Positions 9,801 to 16,532 of a stretch of 41,570 bases of DNA are shown one piece after another. The notes below the pieces were generated by a model. The model searched no databases. It was not told the origin of the DNA and saw only the letters and a program-made list of their open reading frames with translations. The position numbers were made by a program, and so were the translations under genes. The DNA is taken from the NCBI GenBank assembly GCA_902767775.1, contig CACXIP010000018.1:1-41570 (forward strand). The letters run 5' to 3'. This DNA is from an uncultured Prevotellaceae bacterium (GTDB taxonomy: Bacteria; Bacteroidota; Bacteroidia; Bacteroidales; Bacteroidaceae). Numbering within the stretch: position 1 is the stretch's first letter; each line of letters opens with the position of its first letter.

Positions 9801-11388
9801 GGCTCATCACCAGTTCCTCGCGTATGGAGTCGATGGCGGGGTTCGTCACCTGTGCGAACTGCTGTCGGAAGTAGTTGAAGAAGGTCTGTGGTCTGTCGCT
9901 CAGCACGGCGAGCGGGGTGTCGTTGCCCATCGACGCTGTCGGTTCCTGTCCATTGATGGCCATGGGGATGATGGTCGATGAGATGTCCTCCTCGCCGTAG
10001 CCGAACATCATTTCCTTCTGCAGCAGGTCGGGCACCGCGTTGTCCACATGGCGGCCGCTCTTCAGCTTCTCCAACTGGATGCGGTTGGTGCTCAGCCACT
10101 GGCGGTAGGGGTGCTCGTTGGCAAGTTGCTGTTTGATTTCACCGTCGTAGTATATTTTGCCCTCTTGGGTGTCGATGAGCAGGATTTTGCCCGGTTGCAG
10201 GCGTCCCTTCTCGGCTATCTCCGTCGGGTTGAAGTCCATCACGCCCACCTCCGACGCCACAATCATCGTGTCGTTTTTCGTGATGGTGTAGCGTGCTGGG
10301 CGCAGTCCGTTGCGGTCGAGCATGCCGCCGGCAAACCTGCCGTCGGAGAACAGCAGGGCGGCGGGTCCGTCCCATGGTTCCATGAGGATGGAGTGGTATT
10401 CGTAGAATGCCTTCAGGTCCTCGCTGATGGGGTTCTTGTCGTTGAACGACTCCGGCACCAGCAAGCTCATGGCGTGAGGCAGCGAGAGTCCCGACATCAC
10501 AAAAAACTCCAGTACGTTGTCGAGTGATGCGGAGTCCGACATCCCAGGCTGCACAATCGGCGAGATGGCCTTTGCCTCACCCAGCGCCTCGCTGCTCAGC
10601 ACGCTCTCCCTTGCCTGCATCCATCCCCGGTTGCCGCGGATGGTGTTGATTTCTCCGTTGTGGCAGAGCAGTCTGAAGGGTTGTGCGAGGCTCCATGTGG
10701 GGAAGGTGTTGGTGCTGAATCGTGAGTGCACCAGTGCCAGTCCGCTGGTCAGGTAGGGATTGGTCAGGTCGGGGTAGTACTGCCTCACCTGCATCGACGA
10801 CAGCATGCCTTTGTATATCATGTTGGTGTTGCTCAGCGAACAGATGTAGAAGTCGTTGTGGCTCACACGTCGCTCAATCTTCTTTCTGATGATATATAAG
10901 GTCTGCGGAAACTTCTCCACCTTGTCATCGCTCACGCCCGTCACGAACATCTGCTTGATGTCGGGTTCGGTGCTCCTTGCCGCCTCACCCAGGCACTCGG
11001 GGTTGGTGGGCACGGTGCGCAGATGCATCAGTTGCAGTCCCTCGCGCTCTATCTCCTCGATCATCACGCTCAGTATTTGCTGCTGCTCCTGCGGGTCCTT
11101 GGGCAGGAACACCAGTCCGGTGCCATACTTTCCCTTTTCGGGAACGGGTATGCCCTGGAGCAAGATAAACTCATGGGGAATCTGAATCATGATGCCCGCG
11201 CCGTCACCGTCCTTGCCGACTTCCGCTCCGCGGTGCCTCATGTTCTCCAATACCTTAAGCGCATTGTCCACCAGTTCGTGGCTCTTGTTGCCGTGGATGT
11301 TCACTATCATTCCCACACCACAGGCATCATGTTCATACGCTTTTTGGTAGAGTCCTCTTTCTTGGTCTTGAAGTTTGCATTTTGTCAT
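6865..11388 (-). CDS. gltB: Glutamate synthase large subunit (GltB)
   Basis: Converts glutamine and 2-oxoglutarate to two glutamates. At 1507 residues it is full length for the family. The N-terminal glutaminase domain begins after a 22-residue propeptide: C23 in HDACGVGM is the expected nucleophile. The FMN/synthase domain shows GEGGQLPGFKV, ISGAEGGTGASPASS and the Fe-S cysteine set CVMMRKCNLNTCP; a GXGXG-type beta-helix domain with GGRIAILPP and MTGGRVVVLG closes the protein. A short stretch SPKGEGRD near residue 790 is encoded by a CTCTCCCAAGGGAGA palindrome and may be repeat-derived. It is the first gene of gltB-gltD-dapF-dapL and has its own promoter. Confidence 0.97.
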   Translation of the reverse strand: MTKCKLQDQERGLYQKAYEHDACGVGMIVNIHGNKSHELVDNALKVLENMRHRGAEVGKDGDGAGIMIQIPHEFILLQGIPVPEKGKYGTGLVFLPKDPQEQQQILSVMIEEIEREGLQLMHLRTVPTNPECLGEAARSTEPDIKQMFVTGVSDDKVEKFPQTLYIIRKKIERRVSHNDFYICSLSNTNMIYKGMLSSMQVRQYYPDLTNPYLTSGLALVHSRFSTNTFPTWSLAQPFRLLCHNGEINTIRGNRGWMQARESVLSSEALGEAKAISPIVQPGMSDSASLDNVLEFFVMSGLSLPHAMSLLVPESFNDKNPISEDLKAFYEYHSILMEPWDGPAALLFSDGRFAGGMLDRNGLRPARYTITKNDTMIVASEVGVMDFNPTEIAEKGRLQPGKILLIDTQEGKIYYDGEIKQQLANEHPYRQWLSTNRIQLEKLKSGRHVDNAVPDLLQKEMMFGYGEEDISSTIIPMAINGQEPTASMGNDTPLAVLSDRPQTFFNYFRQQFAQVTNPAIDSIREELVMSLTEYIGRVGTGILNPDETNCKMVRLPHPILNNTQLDILCNIRYKGFNTIKLPMTFGISTDPSQQGERLREALDQLCKEAEKAVDNGFNYIILTDNVSAPFSTGDKGEAVAFIPSLLAVSAVHHYLISVGKRVQTALIVESGEIRETMHAALLLGYGASALCPYMTFAILDDLVKRHKIQEDYATAEKNYIKAVKKGLFKIMAKMGISTIRSYRGAKIFESVGLSESLLKTYFGTEVSPIGGIGLDKIAADAIAMHNLRRSPKGEGRDFLPNQGQFHWRKDGIKHAWNPATIATLQLACRTGSYAKFKEFTRLVDAKESPIFIRDFLGFKKGEALPVDEVEPVEDIVKHFVAGAMSFGALSKEAHEAICLAMNKLGARSNTGEGGEDSERFHSEYDGISLCSKTKQVASGRFGVTTEYLVNAEEIQIKVAQGAKPGEGGQLPGFKVNEVIAKTRHSIPGISLISPPPHHDIYSIEDLAQLIFDLKNVNPRAAVSVKLVAESGVGTIAAGVAKAKADLIVISGAEGGTGASPASSMRFAGISPEIGLSETQQTLVRNGLRSNVRLQVDGQVKTGRDIVLMALLGADEFGFGTAALIVLGCVMMRKCNLNTCPMGVATQNAELRKHFLGKYEHLVNYFTFLAQEVREYLAEMGFRSLNDIVGRSDLIEAKASVLDFTRLLHKEEGVLHFTGDIHKPTLPLGMQGTILDQQMIAAAEKAINLQEEVNLDFSIRNTDRAVGTMLSGTVAMRHGLAGLPDNTINVKFKGSAGQSFGAFLAHGVSFKLEGETNDYFAKGLSGGRIAILPPTRSNFKAEENIIAGNTGLYGATSGELYINGKVGERFGVRNSGAVAVIEGAGDHCCEYMTGGRVVVLGETGRNFAAGMSGGVAYVWDRHHNFDYFCNMDMVEINLVEDNVSRKELLELIRQHYLHTGSALAGRMLDDWRHYVDDFIQVIPIEYKRVLQEEQMVKLRQKIADMQRDY

Positions 11389-11429
11389 ATTATCCTTTTT
11401 TAATCTTTCTTTTTGCTTGAATTTTTGGG

Positions 11430-11461
11430 CAAAGGTAAGTCAAAATGTTATATTATTCAAA
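11430..11461 (-). promoter_or_regulatory. gltB promoter (Bacteroidetes -33/-7 type)
   Basis: On the minus strand TTTG (11461-11458) is followed after 20 nt by TACCTTTG (11437-11430), an exact TAnnTTTG box. The predicted start is near 11424, leaving a ~35-nt leader with AAAAAAGGAT before the gltB ATG. Confidence 0.75.
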
Positions 11462-11545
11462 TAAATGCTGGCATTTTAAATCTTGATTTTTGCACAAACT
11501 TACAGATTGTAATAATTTCACAAGAAAAAGTGTCAGATTAACACC

Positions 11546-11559
11546 ATTCGTCAACGAAT
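11546..11559. promoter_or_regulatory. Candidate operator between gltB and amt
   Basis: ATTCGT-CA-ACGAAT is a perfect 6-2-6 inverted repeat midway between the two divergent promoters (11430 and 11655), in an otherwise AT-rich, repeat-poor 312-nt gap. A looser GTGT-N7-ACAC dyad lies just upstream at 11530-11544. No regulator gene for this island is in the window. Confidence 0.35.
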
Positions 11560-11624
11560 CCTTTTATATTCTAACAAATTGATTTTTGAATTGAATTTTT
11601 GCGAACAAAATGAATGGTAAAAAT

Positions 11625-11655
11625 ATTGATTTGGTTTCAAAATGTTTTACCTTTG
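11625..11655 (+). promoter_or_regulatory. amt promoter (Bacteroidetes -33/-7 type)
   Basis: TACCTTTG at 11648-11655 is an exact TAnnTTTG box and, including the following C, identical to that of gltB; ATTG at 11625-11628 is a plausible -33 at 19-nt spacing. The predicted start is near 11662, with a ~39-nt leader and AAAAAGGT before the amt ATG. Confidence 0.65.
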
Positions 11656-11700
11656 CACCGAAATCGAAGCAAAGTGTAATTTTTTAAAAGGTAAAAAGGT

Positions 11701-13092
11701 ATGGTTAAGAAACGCTGGAAAGTCCTGATGGCAGCGATGACGGTGATAGCCATAGCGGGCGTGTTTGTGGGAGAGCCTACATTTGAGTGCGACTGGTCGG
11801 TGATATCTGCTGCCGATGTGGCATGGTTGATTACCGCCACCATCTTCGTGTTGATGATGACGCCTGGTCTTTCATTCTTCTATGGTGGCATGGTGGGAGC
11901 GAAGAACGTCATCTCCACGATGCTGCAATCATTCATTGCCATGGGACTTATCTCTGTCCTTTGGGTGGTTGTGGGTTTCTCACTCTGTTTTGGCGACGAC
12001 ATCGGCGGTGTGATAGGCAATCCTCTGTCATTCCCGATGTTCCATGGTGTGGGGGCGGAAGTATACACCACACCGGCAGGCAACGTGCTGGGCGGAGCGA
12101 CTATCCCCTTGGCACTCTTTGCCTTGTTTCAGATGAAGTTTGCCATCATCACTCCGTCATTGATTACGGGTTCGTTTGCCGAGCGTGTGCGCTTCTCGGC
12201 ATATATGTTTTTCATGATGTTTTTCTTTTTCTTCATCTATTGTCCGTTGGCACACATGACCTGGCATCCCGAAGGGTTGTTCATGCGTTGGGGAGTGATT
12301 GACTTTGCCGGCGGCATCGTGGTGCATGCCTCCTCGGGCGTGGCGGCGCTGGCGGGAGCCATCTTCCTCGGGCGCCGCAGGGCAGGGACCCGCAACAGCG
12401 AACCAGCCAATATCCCCTTTGTGCTTCTGGGTGCAGCCATGTTGTGGTTAGGATGGTTTGGCTTCAACGCCGGTTCGTCGCTGCATGCCGACGGTCAGGC
12501 CATCAAGGCATTCCTGAATACCAACACGGCATCTGCCACGGCGATGATGACTTGGATATTCTTCGACTGCCTGCGTGGCCGCAAACCCTCTGCAATGGGC
12601 GCCGCGGTCGGTTGTGTGGTCGGTCTCGTGGCCATCACTCCCTCGGCAGGTTACGTCACCGTGGGCCAGAGCATCTTCATCGCCTTCGTCATCACACTCA
12701 TCTGCAACGTCGCCGTCTATTGGCGCTCGCACAGCAGCATCGACGATGCCCTTGATGTGTTTCCCACCCATGGCACGGGCGGTATCTTTGGTACGGTGCT
12801 CACCGGCATCTTCATCCAGGAGGGACTGATAGCAGGCACTTGGGACGGTTTTGTGATATTCCTTTACCACCTGCTCGCCATTGTCATCGTGTTTGTATAT
12901 ACCTTTGCTGTCAGTTGGGTGGGCTACAAACTCATCGACAGCGTGATACCGATGCGTGTGTCTGCCTACAGTGAGAAGGTGGGACTCGACTTCTCGCAGC
13001 ACGATGAGCACTACGGACTCGCCCATATCGGCGAACGCGAACTGGCAGAGTATGAGGAGCATCTGAGGGAGAAATTGAAGACTGAAGACTGA
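11701..13092 (+). CDS. amt: Ammonium transporter (Amt/MEP/Rh family)
   Basis: An inner-membrane ammonium channel of 463 residues with a hydrophobic N-terminal segment and about eleven membrane spans. The twin pore histidines are visible in VVHASSGVAAL and DVFPTHGTGGIFGT; ITGSFAERVRFSAYM and GWFGFNAGS are family hallmarks. The cytoplasmic tail carries a GLDFSQHDEHYG segment where Amt proteins contact PII, yet no glnK/glnB gene is adjacent. It heads the plus-strand operon, so uptake is co-expressed with glutamine-using enzymes. The last residues (LKTED) run into a GAAGACTGAAGACTGAAAATGA oligonucleotide repeat that supplies the stop codon. Confidence 0.95.
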   Translation: MVKKRWKVLMAAMTVIAIAGVFVGEPTFECDWSVISAADVAWLITATIFVLMMTPGLSFFYGGMVGAKNVISTMLQSFIAMGLISVLWVVVGFSLCFGDDIGGVIGNPLSFPMFHGVGAEVYTTPAGNVLGGATIPLALFALFQMKFAIITPSLITGSFAERVRFSAYMFFMMFFFFFIYCPLAHMTWHPEGLFMRWGVIDFAGGIVVHASSGVAALAGAIFLGRRRAGTRNSEPANIPFVLLGAAMLWLGWFGFNAGSSLHADGQAIKAFLNTNTASATAMMTWIFFDCLRGRKPSAMGAAVGCVVGLVAITPSAGYVTVGQSIFIAFVITLICNVAVYWRSHSSIDDALDVFPTHGTGGIFGTVLTGIFIQEGLIAGTWDGFVIFLYHLLAIVIVFVYTFAVSWVGYKLIDSVIPMRVSAYSEKVGLDFSQHDEHYGLAHIGERELAEYEEHLREKLKTED

Positions 13093-13162
13093 AAATGAGA
13101 TGATGCTTCGCCAGAATGGCGGCAGCACCTCGGCAAACTTGAAGCAAACTTTCAAACAACAT

Positions 13163-14776
13163 ATGGAGACGAAATATATTTTTATCACAGGAGGTGTGGC
13201 ATCATCTTTGGGAAAAGGCATCATCTCTGCGTCATTGGGGAAACTGCTGCAGGCGCGTGGCTATCGGACAACGATACAGAAGTTCGACCCGTATATCAAC
13301 ATCGACCCAGGGACGCTCAACCCCTATGAGCATGGTGAGTGCTACGTGACAGCCGACGGCATGGAGACCGACCTCGACCTGGGGCATTACGAGCGGTTTA
13401 CGGGCATTGAGACCACGCGCGACAACAGCGTGACCACAGGGCGCATCTACCTGAGCGTCATCGAGCGCGAGCGCAGGGGCGACTATTTGGGCAAGACCAT
13501 CCAAGTGGTGCCTCACATCACCGATGAGATAAAAAGGCGCATCCTGCTCAATGCCTCAAAGCAACCCCTTGACTTCGTAATCACGGAGATTGGCGGCACC
13601 ATCGGCGACATCGAGAGTCAGCCGTTTCTGGAGGCAATCCGACAGTTGCGCTGGGAACTGGGACCGACGAGGGCGCTGAACGTACACCTGACCTATGTGC
13701 CATATCTTGCCGCGGCGGGTGAACTGAAGACGAAGCCCACGCAGATGAGTGTGAAGCAGTTGCAGGGCTTCGGCATCCAACCCGAGGTGCTGGTGCTGCG
13801 CACGGAGCACGAGCTGAGTCATGACCTGCGGGCGAAGGTGGCACATTTCTGCAATGTCGATGTGGAAGCCGTGATACAGAGCCAGGACCTTCCGAGCATC
13901 TACGAAGTGCCGGTGAACATGCAGCGTCAGGGACTGGATGCCATCTGTCTGAAAAAGATGGGTGCCATCCCCGGCCCCACACCCGAATTGGGTCCGTGGC
14001 GGGCGTTTCTGGAGCGTCGGAAAAAGGCGACGAAGGTAATCCGCATCGCACTCGTAGGCAAATACGACCTGCAGGATGCCTACAAGAGCATCCTTGAGAG
14101 CCTTACCCATGCGGGAACCTACAACGACCGCAAGGTAAAGGCTGTTTTTGTCAACAGCGAGACGATTACCCACGACAACGTGGCGGAACGGTTGGGCGGC
14201 ATGGCGGGCATCGTGATTTGTCCGGGCTTCGGTCAGCGAGGCATCGAGGGCAAGATACTCGCCGCTGAATTTGCCCGCACGCATGACATACCGGCATTCG
14301 GCATCTGTCTCGGCATGCAGATGATGGTGGTGGAGTTCGCCCGCAACGTGCTGGGCTGCAAAGACGCCAACAGCAGTGAGATGGACCCGGAGACACCCCA
14401 CAATGTCATCGACATGATGGAGGAGCAGAAAAACATCACCCAGATGGGCGGCACGATGCGCCTCGGAGCCTACGAGTGTGAGTTGGTCAAGGGCAGCAGG
14501 ACATGGGCAGCCTATGGTGAGGAAACGCTTATCCGCGAGCGCCACCGCCACCGCTATGAGTTCAACAACCAATACCAGGAGGACTTTGAGCGCCACGGCA
14601 TGAGGTGTGTGGGCTTCAATCCCGCCTCCAACCTTGTGGAAATCGTGGAGATACCCACTCTCAGATGGTATGTCGGCACGCAGTTCCACCCCGAGTATTC
14701 ATCGACAGTGCTGCATCCGCATCCACTGTTTTTGTCGTTCGTAAAAGCTTGCATCGATGGAACAGCTGAAGCATGA
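13163..14776 (+). CDS. pyrG: CTP synthase (PyrG)
   Basis: Aminates UTP to CTP using glutamine and ATP; 537 residues, normal length. The N-terminal synthetase domain opens with KYIFITGGVASSLGKGI and has EIGGTIGDIESQPFLEA; the C-terminal class I glutaminase domain has the nucleophile in FGICLGMQ and the His-Glu pair in QFHPEYSS. The open frame reaches back to 13100, but the ATG at 13163 gives the family start METKYIF. It lies 70 nt after amt and overlaps the next gene by 20 nt, so coupled translation is likely. Confidence 0.96.
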   Translation: METKYIFITGGVASSLGKGIISASLGKLLQARGYRTTIQKFDPYINIDPGTLNPYEHGECYVTADGMETDLDLGHYERFTGIETTRDNSVTTGRIYLSVIERERRGDYLGKTIQVVPHITDEIKRRILLNASKQPLDFVITEIGGTIGDIESQPFLEAIRQLRWELGPTRALNVHLTYVPYLAAAGELKTKPTQMSVKQLQGFGIQPEVLVLRTEHELSHDLRAKVAHFCNVDVEAVIQSQDLPSIYEVPVNMQRQGLDAICLKKMGAIPGPTPELGPWRAFLERRKKATKVIRIALVGKYDLQDAYKSILESLTHAGTYNDRKVKAVFVNSETITHDNVAERLGGMAGIVICPGFGQRGIEGKILAAEFARTHDIPAFGICLGMQMMVVEFARNVLGCKDANSSEMDPETPHNVIDMMEEQKNITQMGGTMRLGAYECELVKGSRTWAAYGEETLIRERHRHRYEFNNQYQEDFERHGMRCVGFNPASNLVEIVEIPTLRWYVGTQFHPEYSSTVLHPHPLFLSFVKACIDGTAEA

Positions 14777-16532
14777 GTGTGGCGTGGCGATGATTCGCCT
14801 GCTGAAGCCATTGGAGTATTATGAGCGGAAGTACGGCACGTGGCGGTACGGGCTCAACAAACTCTACCTGATGATGGAGAAACAGCACAACCGAGGTCAG
14901 GAGGGAGCGGGCATCGCCTGCGTCAGTCTGGATGCCCCTGTCGGCGAGGAATACATGTATCGTGAGCGGGCAGAGGGAAAAGATGCCATCACCGAGGTGT
15001 TCAAGCGCGTCTCCCGACCGTTGCCAGGCGGCAGTTATGCTCAGACAGGAGAGCAGTCTTCCTTTGCCGGACAATTGTATATGGGACATCTCCGCTATTC
15101 CACGACCGACAAGCGTGGACTGCAGTATGTCCACCCGTTCCTGCGGCGCAACAACTGGCGGGCAAAGAACCTCTGCCTGTGCGGCAATTTCAACATGACC
15201 AATATCGACGAGGTCTTTGAGCACCTGACACAGCAGGGACAGTCGCCCAGGATTTACGGCGACTCCTACATCACCTTGGAACTGATGGGCCATAGGCTCG
15301 ACCGTGAGGTGGAGCGCCTTTACGGCGACGCGCGGATGAGAGGCCTGAAGGACATCTTCATCACCCGCTATATAGAGGACAACATACAGATGGCGAATGT
15401 GCTTCGCACCACCATGCCTCATTTCGATGGCGGTTATGTGATGTGTGGTCTGACGGGGTCGGGGGAAATGTTTGCCATGCGTGACCCCTGGGGCATACGT
15501 CCGGCGTTCTGGTATCAGGACGATGAGGTGGTGGTGCTTGCCAGCGAGCGCCCCGTCATTCAGACCACCTTTGACCTGGATGCCGGCGACATCCACGAAC
15601 TCCAACCCGGACAGTCGCTCATCGTCACCAAAAACGGAAGCAGCAAACTGGAGCAGATACTGCCGGCAAGGAAATACAGCGCATGCTCCTTTGAGCGCAT
15701 CTATTTCAGCCGGGGGTCCGACCGTGACATCTACCAAGAGCGCAAACGGCTGGGCGAACAGCTGATACCTGCCGTCATGAAAGCCATCGACGGCGATATC
15801 GCCCACACCGTCTTCTCCTATATCCCCAACACGGCAGAGGTCGCCTTTTATGGCCTGACCGACGGGTTCAGGCGACAGAATCACGACGTGCGCATCGAGA
15901 AGGTGGTGTGGAAGGACATCAAACTGCGCACATTCATCACCGAGGACAAGGAGCGCGACGACCTCGCCGCCCATGTCTATGACATTACCTACGGTTCGCT
16001 GCTGCCTTATGAAGACAACTTGGTCATCATCGATGACTCTGTTGTCCGCGGCACCACGTTGAAGGAGAGCATCTTCAAGATTCTCGAACGCCTGCATCCC
16101 AAGAAAATCGTAATGCTGTCGAGTTCGCCGCAGATACGCTATCCCGACTACTATGGCATCGACATGTCGAGCCTTGAGGAACTCTGCGCCTTCCGTGCCG
16201 CCATCGCCCTCATCAGGGAGCGCGGGATGAGCAGGTTGATTGCCGACACCTACCGTGCGTGCAAGACACAGCCTTTGGCAGAGAACCATGTGCGAGCCAT
16301 CTATGCCCCTTTCACGGCAGAGGAAATCAGCACCAAGATCGTGGAGATGCTGCGCCCGGAAGGCATGCAGGTGCCGGTTGAATTGGTGTTTCAGAGCCTG
16401 GATGGCTTGCATGAGGCGTGTCCCCGTCATCCCGGTGACTGGTATTTCACAGGACATTATCCCACGCCCGGCGGCATCCGCATGGTGAACCAGGCGTTTG
16501 TGAGTTATATGGAGAAAGCAAAACATGAATAA
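14757..16532 (+). CDS. Amidophosphoribosyltransferase-like protein (long PurF type)
   Basis: A class II glutamine amidotransferase joined to a phosphoribosyltransferase fold. The N-terminus MEQLKHECGV suggests a 7-residue propeptide removed to expose C8, as in B. subtilis PurF. The PRPP loop is visible as VIIDDSVVRGTTLKES near residue 425. At 591 residues it is about 100 longer than canonical PurF (470-505), and typical Fe-S cysteine spacing is not obvious. It may make phosphoribosylamine for purines, or be a paralogue specialised for this nitrogen island. It starts 20 nt inside pyrG and overlaps carAB by 8 nt. Confidence 0.85.
   Translation: MEQLKHECGVAMIRLLKPLEYYERKYGTWRYGLNKLYLMMEKQHNRGQEGAGIACVSLDAPVGEEYMYRERAEGKDAITEVFKRVSRPLPGGSYAQTGEQSSFAGQLYMGHLRYSTTDKRGLQYVHPFLRRNNWRAKNLCLCGNFNMTNIDEVFEHLTQQGQSPRIYGDSYITLELMGHRLDREVERLYGDARMRGLKDIFITRYIEDNIQMANVLRTTMPHFDGGYVMCGLTGSGEMFAMRDPWGIRPAFWYQDDEVVVLASERPVIQTTFDLDAGDIHELQPGQSLIVTKNGSSKLEQILPARKYSACSFERIYFSRGSDRDIYQERKRLGEQLIPAVMKAIDGDIAHTVFSYIPNTAEVAFYGLTDGFRRQNHDVRIEKVVWKDIKLRTFITEDKERDDLAAHVYDITYGSLLPYEDNLVIIDDSVVRGTTLKESIFKILERLHPKKIVMLSSSPQIRYPDYYGIDMSSLEELCAFRAAIALIRERGMSRLIADTYRACKTQPLAENHVRAIYAPFTAEEISTKIVEMLRPEGMQVPVELVFQSLDGLHEACPRHPGDWYFTGHYPTPGGIRMVNQAFVSYMEKAKHE

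Noticed and set aside
11600-11640. Possible sigma-54 promoter upstream of amt (TGG...TTG spacing)
   Set aside because: The -12 GC is absent, and a good TAnnTTTG box explains the promoter better.
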